From positions 33,387 to 97,386 of the forward strand of contig CAJXIL010000001.1 of the NCBI GenBank assembly GCA_913054455.1: DNA of 64,000 bases. Reading direction: 5' to 3'. Each line of letters starts with the position of its first letter. Within the stretch, counting starts at the first letter, position 1. A model generated the notes under the pieces. It ran no database searches, had not been told where the DNA came from, and worked only from the letters and a program-made list of their open reading frames with translations. The stretch comes from an uncultured Roseobacter sp. (GTDB lineage Bacteria; Pseudomonadota; Alphaproteobacteria; Rhodobacterales; Rhodobacteraceae). Shown piece by piece: positions 19,921 through 28,680 of this stretch. The position numbers were made by a program, and so were the translations under genes.

Positions 19921-20712
19921 ATGCTGAAATCACCCACAAAGCTCCTCCAGCTCATCGTGACACTCGCGGCCTGTGCTTTCCTCTTCGTACCAACCCTGCA
20001 ATCGGTCTTGGCTGGGGTTACCGCCAATTACTTCAGGGGCGTGTCTTCGGGCCTGACCCTGAAATGGGTTGGGCAGGTCTGGGAGCTCTATGCGGGAAGC
20101 ATTTTTTTGTCGATACAGATTGCCCTGGCCTGCCTTGCGGCTACGCTGATTATCGGCGTTCCGGCGGCCTATGCGTTGGCAAGAAACCCAGGACGCATCT
20201 CACGTGTGCTCGAAGAATTTATCTCGCTGCCACTCGCCGTGCCCGGCCTCGCGCTGGCGTTGGCGCTACTGCAGCTTTATGGAACCAACCACGGCTTTCG
20301 CACCCATTGGAGCTTTGTCCTCGTCGGTCACGTGCTTTACACGCTGCCGTTCATGGTCCGCTCGGTGATGTCGGTCTTGGCCGCAATTGACCTCAAAACG
20401 CTGGAAGAGGGAGCGGCGTCACTTGGAGCCAGCCCGCAACGACGGTTTTTCGATATCGTTGTCCCCAATGCTCTACCTGGTATTCTTGCGGGTGCACTCA
20501 CGGTTGTTACCCTCTCGATAGGAGAGTTCAATCTAACCTGGATGCTGCATACGCCCCATCTGAAAACCCTGCCAGTTGGGTTGGCCGATAGCTATGCCTC
20601 AATGCGGCTCGAAGTCGCGTCAGCCTACACGCTGGTCTTTTTTGTAATGATCGTGCCGCTTCTCCTCGCCATGCAATGGGCCTCTGCCCGCGCTCAAAGG
20701 ATCACTCAATGA
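19921..20712 (+). CDS. ABC transporter permease
   Basis: LEEGAASLGASPQRRFFDIVVPNALPGILAGAL EAA loop. Confidence 0.9.
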   Translation: MLKSPTKLLQLIVTLAACAFLFVPTLQSVLAGVTANYFRGVSSGLTLKWVGQVWELYAGSIFLSIQIALACLAATLIIGVPAAYALARNPGRISRVLEEFISLPLAVPGLALALALLQLYGTNHGFRTHWSFVLVGHVLYTLPFMVRSVMSVLAAIDLKTLEEGAASLGASPQRRFFDIVVPNALPGILAGALTVVTLSIGEFNLTWMLHTPHLKTLPVGLADSYASMRLEVASAYTLVFFVMIVPLLLAMQWASARAQRITQ

Positions 20713-21743
20713 CGTTGACACTGCGCAATATCGCCAAGACCTTTGCTGGCGGAACCCGTGCCCTTTTGCCCACCGACTTAGAGATCAACAAGGGCGAGAT
20801 TGTCTCGCTCTTAGGCCCGTCGGGCTGCGGAAAATCGACGCTTCTGCGCATCATTGCCGGGCTTGAAACGGCCGACCCAGGGGCTGCGATCCATTTTGAC
20901 GGCGAGGATGTAACCGCGCAACCAGTGGAAAGCCGCAAGGTTGGCATGGTGTTCCAGTCCTATGCGCTGTTTCCCAACATGTCGGTGCGTGGCAATATCG
21001 CCTATGGGCTGAAGATGCAAAAGCTGCCCAAATCCGAAATCAAAGCGCGTTTGGATGAGGTTATCACCCTGTGTCAGCTTGAAAAATACGTGTCCCAGCC
21101 CATCGCATCCTTGTCAGGTGGGCAACGCCAGCGGGTTGCTTTGGCCCGCGCCTTTGCACCGCGCCCACGGCTCTTGCTGCTGGATGAACCGCTCTCGGCG
21201 CTTGATGCCGCGCTGCGAACCCAATTGCGCGATGAATTGGCACAGCTGCTGCGTAACTTTGGCATTACCGCAATTTTCGTGACCCATGACCAGAATGAAG
21301 CAATGGCCATCGCTGATCGCGTCGCTGTGATGTCCCATGGCAAAGTCGCGCAGATCGGCACACCGGAAGCGCTCTATCGCAATCCGGATACCGCCTTCGT
21401 CGCCAGGTTCGTTGGGGATGCCCAGCCACTTGTTGGCCAGATCGAAGGCAATATGCTCTATCTCGAGGGCGGAACACTGCCACTGCCGAGAGCGGCAGAG
21501 GGGCATCAGGCCTTCGTGCGCGCCGAGGATATCCGCCTTGAACCGCAAGGGCCGCTTTGTGCCAGGGTCGAAGCGGTTACCTTCCTGGGCGCCCACTACC
21601 GTATTGCGCTTACTGGCGCGGCAAAGGAGACGCTGTTTGCCCTATATGGCGGGCTAAATGCCCCCAATCCTGGCGACACCGTGCGCCTTGCCATCGCGCC
21701 TCAATCGATCCTCACCCTGCCAGCTGATAAAGAAGCCGCATAG
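20709..21743 (+). CDS. ABC transporter ATP-binding protein
   Basis: Walker A LLGPSGCGKST, signature LSGGQRQRVALARA, Walker B LLLLDEPLSALD; ATG overlaps permease stop. Confidence 0.95.
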   Translation: MTLTLRNIAKTFAGGTRALLPTDLEINKGEIVSLLGPSGCGKSTLLRIIAGLETADPGAAIHFDGEDVTAQPVESRKVGMVFQSYALFPNMSVRGNIAYGLKMQKLPKSEIKARLDEVITLCQLEKYVSQPIASLSGGQRQRVALARAFAPRPRLLLLDEPLSALDAALRTQLRDELAQLLRNFGITAIFVTHDQNEAMAIADRVAVMSHGKVAQIGTPEALYRNPDTAFVARFVGDAQPLVGQIEGNMLYLEGGTLPLPRAAEGHQAFVRAEDIRLEPQGPLCARVEAVTFLGAHYRIALTGAAKETLFALYGGLNAPNPGDTVRLAIAPQSILTLPADKEAA

Positions 21744-22562
21744 ATGCCCCGCTTTGTTCAAATCACCGACACCCACATCGTCGCCAAAGATGCCCTTGTC
21801 TGTGGCCAGTCTGATTCCTCCAAGGCACTGGAAGCTGCCATCACGACACTCAATACTAAATTGCCTGTGCTGGGAGAGGTTGATTGCGTGATTGTGACGG
21901 GGGACCTGACGGACCATGGCACGCCGCAAGAATACGCGCAGTTTACCGCGATCATGGCGGGTCTCAAATTGCCTTGGCTTGCAGTTCCGGGCAATCACGA
22001 TCAGCGTGAGGCAATGCGTACAAGTCTTTCGGCTGCATCCTGGATGCCGCGATCCGGCCCCATCCAATGGCACCACGATTTAGGTGCATTTTCATTGATC
22101 GGTCTCGATACGCTGTTGGAAGGCGCCCATCACGGCGAGCTTTGCAAGGAAGGGTTTGCCTTCTTGGACGCAACTCTGACTGCGATTGGAACGCAGCCCG
22201 TGATCATCGCGACCCATCACCCCTGGATGCACTCTGGTATTGCAGCCATGGATGCTGACAATCTGCGAAACGGCGCGGCGCTGATGGACCGTTTGGAAGC
22301 GCACCCTGGTCCCGTGCGCATGATTTCGGGACATGTCCACCGCGCGCTGACCACACAAATCGGACGCGTGACCTGCCAGGTGGCCCCCGCAACCTGCCAT
22401 GCGGTAGATATCGACCATCGCCCAGGAGTTTCAAACGGGTTGATCTTGGAACCCGGCGCAGTGACCATTCACAGCTGGCTCACCACGCCAGAACCCTGCC
22501 TGGTCTCTGATATTATCCCAACTGGCGTGTTCGCTGGCCCCTGGCCGTTTAGTGATGGCTGA
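21744..22562 (+). CDS. Calcineurin-like metallophosphoesterase (phosphodiesterase)
   Basis: FVQITDTHI, VTGDLTDHG, VPGNHDQR, ATHHPWMHSG, ISGHVHRA metallophosphoesterase motifs. Confidence 0.9.
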   Translation: MPRFVQITDTHIVAKDALVCGQSDSSKALEAAITTLNTKLPVLGEVDCVIVTGDLTDHGTPQEYAQFTAIMAGLKLPWLAVPGNHDQREAMRTSLSAASWMPRSGPIQWHHDLGAFSLIGLDTLLEGAHHGELCKEGFAFLDATLTAIGTQPVIIATHHPWMHSGIAAMDADNLRNGAALMDRLEAHPGPVRMISGHVHRALTTQIGRVTCQVAPATCHAVDIDHRPGVSNGLILEPGAVTIHSWLTTPEPCLVSDIIPTGVFAGPWPFSDG

Positions 22563-22617
22563 AGCCGTGCTAACCTAGACCTAGGTTGGGCTAACCACCG
22601 CATTTTTTAGCGTACCT

Positions 22618-22644
22618 TGTCACAAAGGCTCTCATCCAACCGTC
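22618..22644 (+). promoter_or_regulatory. Putative ECF41-type sigma factor promoter
   Basis: TGTCACA (22618-22624), 16-nt spacer, CGTC (22641-22644), upstream of the operon carrying the ECF41-like gene. Confidence 0.75.
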
Positions 22645-22671
22645 ATATCTCTGAAACTCGAATTTGGAGGG

Positions 22672-23061
22672 ATGATGCGAAACTTGTTAATGATCGGGAT
22701 TGGGGGGCTCTCAGTAATGACTGCCGCCTATATGTGGACCGCCACCCAGCACTGGTATGACACTATTCCGGGGGTCAGTCTTACCGGCCCGTTGAACTCC
22801 CACTTTGCGAAGGATGTCGCGCTAGCCTATCTGACAAGCGGGGTCGCGTTGATCTGGGCTGGGGTAAAACAGGATAGATATATTGGCCTGTTTGGCGCTG
22901 CTTGGTTGGCGTTACATGCTCTGTTTCACATCTGGATCTGGGTCCATCGGGGCGCGCCTGTAGACTTAGTTGCGCTTATCAACCTTACAGGTATTCAATT
23001 GCCTGCCTTTATTGGCCTTGCCTCGGCGATCAGCCTGACTTCGGAAAAGGTGAAAACATGA
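22672..23061 (+). CDS. Small predicted membrane protein, first gene of ECF41 operon
   Basis: 129 aa, about four hydrophobic segments; stop overlaps next start (ATGA). Confidence 0.75.
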   Translation: MMRNLLMIGIGGLSVMTAAYMWTATQHWYDTIPGVSLTGPLNSHFAKDVALAYLTSGVALIWAGVKQDRYIGLFGAAWLALHALFHIWIWVHRGAPVDLVALINLTGIQLPAFIGLASAISLTSEKVKT

Positions 23062-23600
23062 TCCTTAGACTTCTCAAAGCAGGCATTCGGCGGTTCGGAT
23101 CGCGTTACAATTACGATACAACCTATATGACCCATGTTGCAGACATCTCAACATCGGCAGGACTTCGACTATCTATGCTATCGACCTATAGCCAGTTCCG
23201 TGGCCCGCAAAAGGCCCAGAACGTCTGGGCCGGCGCCATGCTTGCATCGACACGGGAAGGAGACTGTGGGCCATGTGTGCAACTGATTGTTGATATGGCG
23301 TTGGAGGCCGGAGTTCCGACCGACCAAATCGCTCGTTGCCTCACGGGCCATGCGAAATCGGCCGGGGAAGTTGGCTTAGGATTCAGATTTTCCCATGCTG
23401 CCATTTCTGACTCTCCAGAATTGGAAAGCCTGCGCAGGGAGATTGAAACACGCTTTGGCGAAACAGCCGTCGTTGCGGCGTCATTTGCGGCTTCTAGCGG
23501 ACGCATATACCCAGTGTTGAAACGAGGCCTGGGCTTCGGTCATGCTTGCAGTCTTGTGACGATCGAAGACGAACCAGTAAAGGTCCTGCACCAAACATGA
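23058..23600 (+). CDS. AhpD/carboxymuconolactone decarboxylase-like protein
   Basis: MILRLLKAGIRRFGSRYNYDTTYMTHV...; CxxC in STREGDCGPCVQLIVDMALEAGV; ATG at 23058 overlaps previous stop. Confidence 0.6.
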   Translation: MILRLLKAGIRRFGSRYNYDTTYMTHVADISTSAGLRLSMLSTYSQFRGPQKAQNVWAGAMLASTREGDCGPCVQLIVDMALEAGVPTDQIARCLTGHAKSAGEVGLGFRFSHAAISDSPELESLRREIETRFGETAVVAASFAASSGRIYPVLKRGLGFGHACSLVTIEDEPVKVLHQT

Positions 23601-24472
23601 ACATCTCGGTTGAAATATTTGAAGCGGAGCGAACCAAGCTGATTTCGCTTTGCTATCGCATGCTGGGCGAACGTGCGCGTGCGGAGGATGTGGTACAGGA
23701 TACCTGGCTGAAATGGGCGGTGGCGGACAGAGGTCAGATTGACAACCCAGCGGCTTGGCTGCGCCGGGTTGCCACGAACATCGCGATAGACACCCTGCGC
23801 AGCGCGCATCACCAACGCGAGGTATATGTAGGTCCCTGGCTTCCCGAGCCTCTCATTCAATCAGAGACGCTAGAGCCAAGGCACCCGTTTGAGCTTGCCC
23901 AGGAATGCGAATTGGCCCTGTTGTGGGCCATGGAACGTCTCACCGAAAGAGAACGCGCAGCGTTTATTCTTCGGGAGGCGTTTGATGCCAGCTACGCGGA
24001 AATCGCTGACACGCTGGGCACAACGGAAGCCAGCTGCCGTCAACTTGTCAGTCGCTCTCAGAAGAAGTTACAAGACTCCGGACCTCGCTTCGATGCGACA
24101 CCAGAGGAAGTATCTGATTTGAGTCAGCGCTTCTTCATGGCGATCATGGCGGAAGATTTTGACACAGCCCTCTCTCTCTTGAGCCCCAGCTCAATTGCGT
24201 TGTCAGATGGTGGCGCCAAAAGACGCGCAGCCCGGCGCCCGCTCGTGGGTGGGAGCGAGATCCTTCAAGTGTTCCGTGCTTTGTATGAGAAAGCACGGAA
24301 CGAGCCGGGTTGGACGACACAAATATCAACGGTGAATTCCAAGCCCGCGTTTCTGCGCTACCAATTCGGACAGTTGGATTCCATCACGACACTCGCCCCA
24401 GATTACCACGGGAAAATTGCCTGGCTATATATCATGCGAAATCCAGACAAAATCCAAGAAACCCTACATTAG
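23597..24472 (+). CDS. ECF41-like RNA polymerase sigma factor with SnoaL-like C-terminal domain
   Basis: ERTKLISLCYRMLGERARAEDVVQDTWLKW; LRRVATNIAIDTLR; C-terminal DGGAK and NPDK motifs. Confidence 0.88.
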   Translation: MNISVEIFEAERTKLISLCYRMLGERARAEDVVQDTWLKWAVADRGQIDNPAAWLRRVATNIAIDTLRSAHHQREVYVGPWLPEPLIQSETLEPRHPFELAQECELALLWAMERLTERERAAFILREAFDASYAEIADTLGTTEASCRQLVSRSQKKLQDSGPRFDATPEEVSDLSQRFFMAIMAEDFDTALSLLSPSSIALSDGGAKRRAARRPLVGGSEILQVFRALYEKARNEPGWTTQISTVNSKPAFLRYQFGQLDSITTLAPDYHGKIAWLYIMRNPDKIQETLH

Positions 24473-24794
24473 TGATGACCTATTGGCAGTCATATGCTGA
24501 AAAAGAAAAACCAGTCAGTATGCGCTCATAGATTTCCTGCGGCACCGCAGCGCCTTGGCCCTTCATCAGGGTGCAGACAGATAGGTTATGAGGGAGAGTT
24601 CGCAGCAAAAATGCGAGGCCTATTCAGACCGAAGGTCCTCTGCGCATACCCCCATTGCTCTTAAAAGTACTATGGTAGGCAAGGCAGGAGGCGACCTTGT
24701 TTGCCAAAGTGTCGCAATTGAGCCTGCATATTATGTGCGCGCACTGCACGGTTTTGGGCATGCTTCAAATGCGCTCGGGGAGGGGCTAGCATAA

Positions 24795-26612
24795 ATGAAA
24801 CAGCCATTTACTGATCTTGAAATAAAAAAAGCCGGTTCAGGTTTCTACGAAGGGCACAGCGTCGAAATCGCTCTGCTGAGCAAAGGTATTATCGTCGCTC
24901 TGGTGATTTGGGCTTTGATCTGGCCCGCAAATGCCAATGGTGTTCTAGGGAGCCTGAATTGGCGAATTCTTGAAGATTTTAATGCATTCTACATCATCAT
25001 AGTTGGCTTCTTTGCGTTCTTTTTGCTGGTCGTTGCAGCCCTGCCGCAGACAGGAAAGCGGGTCATGGGCAGAAATGGGGAAGCCCCTGAATTTTCAAAC
25101 TTTTCATGGTTTTCAATGATGTTCGGGGCAGGTCTGGGCGTTGGCCTGATGGTATTTGCGACTGCAGAGCCCTTGGGTCTTTGGGGGTCAAACCCCTTGG
25201 TCGTTTCCGGTGCCGTCGAAGGCAATACAACCGAGGCGCTCCAATCAGGCTACCGCTATACCTTCTTGCACTACGGTTTTCATGCCTGGGCCATTTATGT
25301 GGTGACGGGGCTGTCACTGGCCTACTATGCCTATACACGCGATATGCCACTCACCATTCGTTCTGCTTTGACTCCATTGTTTGGCAAATGGGTCAACGGC
25401 ATACTGGGACATGTCGTTGATGTCTTGGGCGTTGTTGCAACCATTCTTGGTGTTTCGGTGACGATTGGGTTTGGTGTCAGCCAGTTCATTGACGGGGTTT
25501 ATGCAATTACTGGCATGGAATGGATGATGGACATGACCGGAGATGCGCCAGCGCCGGGAACAGTTGGGCTGATTGCAGGCCTCGTTGTCATCATGGGCCT
25601 GTCTATCATATCCGCGGTTTCAGGTGTCGGTCGCGGCGTAAAATACCTTTCAAACCTGAACTTGGTTCTGTCGGTCATACTGCTGTTGACCTTCGTGGTG
25701 TTCGGCTCGTTCCTGTTCGCCATGACGACCTATGCGAGCGCCTTTGTAGACTATGTCTTGAACTTTGCCTCGCTCAGCTTTGGGGCCTATGGCCCGCAAT
25801 CGGCAGACGCATTTGCGGCGGCCTTGCCTGAGGCAGCAAAGCCTTTGGCCGGTGAACTTAAGGCCGGTGCCACCAATGCTTGGGGATCTTACGATGGGTT
25901 TGTTGGCGGACTGACAGGCGCCGCGGCTGAGCTTCCAGCGGAAACCCTGGCTGTGGTGTATGAGGCTGGCAATGAGGGGCGTCAGTTTGGTTGGCAGGCT
26001 GGCTGGACAACCTTTTACTGGGCTTGGTGGATCGCCTTTTCACCCTTTGTCGGTCTGTTTCTTGCACGGATCTCCAGAGGGCGCACCGTGCGTGAATTCA
26101 TTATAGGCTGCGTCTTTGCACCTGCGATGGTTTGCTTCGCATGGATGACCATTCTGGGCGGCACCGCCATTGATCTTGAACTGACTGGAGCCGCCGAAGG
26201 CGTCATAATCGGCGCCTCAAACACATCCAAGCTTTTTGTTACCCTCGGCGAAATGATCTCAGGCGGCTTTCTGTCTGGCATCACCATCATGTGCGTGGTC
26301 TTAATCATGACGTTCCTGGTGACATCAGCGGATTCAGGCATCCTGGTGATGAATACGATCATGTCAGGTGGCGAGCAGGATACAGGCATCAAACATCGCA
26401 TCGTTTGGGGGGTTTTGCTGACGTTTGTAATCGGCGCGCTTCTCATCGCTGGCAAGACCAACGGTGGAGCCGACCCCATGGAGGCCTTGAAAAGTGCAAT
26501 GATTATTGGGGCGCTGCCATTCACCGTCGTAATGGGTTTAATGTGTCTCGCGTTGGTCAAAGCGCTGTTCCGGGACGGAAAACGAGAGGCTCTTTCAACG
26601 CCTTCGAACTAA
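24795..26612 (+). CDS. BCCT family transporter
   Basis: 605 aa; FSWFSMMFGAGLGVGLMVFATAEPL, YYAYTRDMPLTIRSALTPLFG, TTFYWAWWIAFSPFVGLFLARISRGRTVREFI. Confidence 0.95.
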   Translation: MKQPFTDLEIKKAGSGFYEGHSVEIALLSKGIIVALVIWALIWPANANGVLGSLNWRILEDFNAFYIIIVGFFAFFLLVVAALPQTGKRVMGRNGEAPEFSNFSWFSMMFGAGLGVGLMVFATAEPLGLWGSNPLVVSGAVEGNTTEALQSGYRYTFLHYGFHAWAIYVVTGLSLAYYAYTRDMPLTIRSALTPLFGKWVNGILGHVVDVLGVVATILGVSVTIGFGVSQFIDGVYAITGMEWMMDMTGDAPAPGTVGLIAGLVVIMGLSIISAVSGVGRGVKYLSNLNLVLSVILLLTFVVFGSFLFAMTTYASAFVDYVLNFASLSFGAYGPQSADAFAAALPEAAKPLAGELKAGATNAWGSYDGFVGGLTGAAAELPAETLAVVYEAGNEGRQFGWQAGWTTFYWAWWIAFSPFVGLFLARISRGRTVREFIIGCVFAPAMVCFAWMTILGGTAIDLELTGAAEGVIIGASNTSKLFVTLGEMISGGFLSGITIMCVVLIMTFLVTSADSGILVMNTIMSGGEQDTGIKHRIVWGVLLTFVIGALLIAGKTNGGADPMEALKSAMIIGALPFTVVMGLMCLALVKALFRDGKREALSTPSN

Positions 26613-26636
26613 AATAGACATCACTACAGGTAGAGG

Positions 26637-26663
26637 AGAGGCGTCATTTGTGGCGCCTCTTTT
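26637..26663 (+). terminator. Rho-independent terminator after BCCT gene
   Basis: AGAGGCG-N10-CGCCTCT followed by TTTT. Confidence 0.65.
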
Positions 26664-26781
26664 CTGCGTTTCGGTTCATCTACGGTTCCTGCCAATTGCG
26701 CACAGGGGCTGCAAAATGCGAAATGTCGCCGCCGTCGGCCTCCCAGGGATCGAGGGAAAGGATTAAGCGGCAAACAAGACA

Positions 26782-27249
26782 TCAAACATCAGGAAATACA
26801 GGCGTGTTTTTGACGATGTTGTAACAAAGGCTGCTGTCGATAGAGGCGATACCGCCAATTGCATGTAGCCGATTGCGAATAAAGTCATCGTAACCATCGA
26901 GGTCTTTGACCAGGACATGCAGCAAATAGTCCTGCCCTCCCGTCAACAAATAGCAGACCAGAATTTCGTCGATCAGTTTGATGCGGCTTTCGAAATGTGA
27001 AACGCACTCTTTGGTGTGCCGCTCCAGACGGATAGAGATAAAGGCCATCATCGAAAGGCCATACTGTTTGGGGTCTATGTCGGCATTGTAACCCCGGATA
27101 ACGCCACTCTCCTCGAGTATCCGTAACCGTCGCAAACAGGGGGAAGGAGACAAGTTAACCTCCTCAGCAAGTGCGTGATTGGTGATGCGCCCATTGCGTT
27201 GCAACGCCTGGAGAATTTGGCGGTCCTTCGCATCCAACTTTGTATTCAT
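26782..27249 (-). CDS. Lrp/AsnC family transcriptional regulator (MdeR-like by context)
   Basis: MNTKLDAKDRQILQALQRNGRITNHALAEEVNLSPSPCLRRLRILEESGVI; divergent from gamma-lyase gene. Confidence 0.9.
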   Translation of the reverse strand: MNTKLDAKDRQILQALQRNGRITNHALAEEVNLSPSPCLRRLRILEESGVIRGYNADIDPKQYGLSMMAFISIRLERHTKECVSHFESRIKLIDEILVCYLLTGGQDYLLHVLVKDLDGYDDFIRNRLHAIGGIASIDSSLCYNIVKNTPVFPDV

Positions 27250-27451
27250 ATCTCTGTCTCCCGGCGGCATGCGCTCACCGAGTAGTAAGGCACGAATCAT
27301 CCCAAATCTGACGTTTTCTGGCGTTCTCATTAGATATATAAAAGGGTTTGTGAAATCTTCTGCTAAGAAATCTTAATTTTCGAGTGATCTTTGGCAGTTT
27401 CATCCAAACATCGTGCGGGACATTGGACTTCAGTTAACTGGAGACCTCCGC

Positions 27452-28654
27452 ATGACCCGTCTTACCGATGATTTTGCCACCCGTGCCATTCACCATGGCT
27501 ATGATCCTCAGCAAAACCAAGGCGCGCTGACGCCACCGCTGCATATGACATCAACCTTTGTTTTTGAAACCGCCGAGGCGGGTGGCGAAATGTTTGCAGG
27601 CGAACGTCAGGGGCATTTCTATTCGCGTATTTCCAACCCCACCAACGACCTGCTGGAGCAGCGCATTGCATGTCTGGAAGGCGCAGAAGCCGGTCTGGCG
27701 CTGGCGTCAGGCATGGGTGGCATCACTTCAACGCTTTGGACACTGCTGTCCCCAGGCGATGAGCTGATCATCGACAAGACGCTCTATGGCTGCACCTTTG
27801 CCTTTATGCAGCATGGGCTGAGCAAGTTTGGCATCACGGTGACGCCTATCGACATGACTGATCCGGTGAATTTGGAGCGCGCTATCAGCGAAAACACCCG
27901 TGTTGTCTACTTTGAAACTCCAGCCAATCCGAACATGCGCCTGGTTGATATTGCCGCTGTATCCGCAATCGCAAAAACCGCCGGTGCAATCGTAGTCGTC
28001 GACAATACCTATGCCACGCCCTTTTTGACCCGGCCATTGGAGCACGGGGCAGATATTGTTGTGCATTCCGCGACCAAATATCTGGGTGGCCACGGAGATC
28101 TGGTTGCCGGTTTGGTCGCCGGTAGTGCCGAGATGATCCAGCAGATCCGCCTGTTTGGTATGAAAGATATGACCGGCGCGGTGATCTCTCCCTTCAACGC
28201 CATGTTGGTGCTGCGCGGCATCAAAACGCTTGCTTTGCGGATGGAGCGCCATTGTCAAAGCGCAATGACTGTTGCCCAGATGCTGGAGGCGCATCCCGCT
28301 GTCCGCGAAGTCCACTACCCCGGCCTGACCAGCTTTGCGCAACATGATTTGGCGAAACGGCAAATGGATGGCTTTGGGGGCATGATCGCCTTTGAACTGG
28401 AAGGCGGCATTGCAGCGGGCCGCGCCATGATGAACGCCCTGACCATGATTGGGCGGGCAGTCTCATTGGGGGATGCCGAAACGCTGATCCAGCACCCCGC
28501 CAGCATGACTCATTCCACCTACTCTCCCGAAGAACGGGCAGAACACGGCATTAGCGACGGATTGATCCGGCTATCGATCGGATTGGAGGGCGTTGAAGAC
28601 ATACTTGCCGATCTGAGCTCTGCCTTGCCCGCGCCCCAGACCGCTGCTGCCTAA
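27452..28654 (+). CDS. mdeA: Trans-sulfuration PLP enzyme, probable methionine gamma-lyase
   Basis: MTRLTDDFATRAIHHGYDPQQNQGALTPPLHMTSTFVFE; HSATKYLGGHGDLVAGLV PLP Lys; operon with AceE-type E1 and divergent Lrp as in the Pseudomonas putida mde locus. Confidence 0.8.
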   Translation: MTRLTDDFATRAIHHGYDPQQNQGALTPPLHMTSTFVFETAEAGGEMFAGERQGHFYSRISNPTNDLLEQRIACLEGAEAGLALASGMGGITSTLWTLLSPGDELIIDKTLYGCTFAFMQHGLSKFGITVTPIDMTDPVNLERAISENTRVVYFETPANPNMRLVDIAAVSAIAKTAGAIVVVDNTYATPFLTRPLEHGADIVVHSATKYLGGHGDLVAGLVAGSAEMIQQIRLFGMKDMTGAVISPFNAMLVLRGIKTLALRMERHCQSAMTVAQMLEAHPAVREVHYPGLTSFAQHDLAKRQMDGFGGMIAFELEGGIAAGRAMMNALTMIGRAVSLGDAETLIQHPASMTHSTYSPEERAEHGISDGLIRLSIGLEGVEDILADLSSALPAPQTAAA

Positions 28655-28680
28655 ACAATAAACGACCAAGGAAACAGGAG

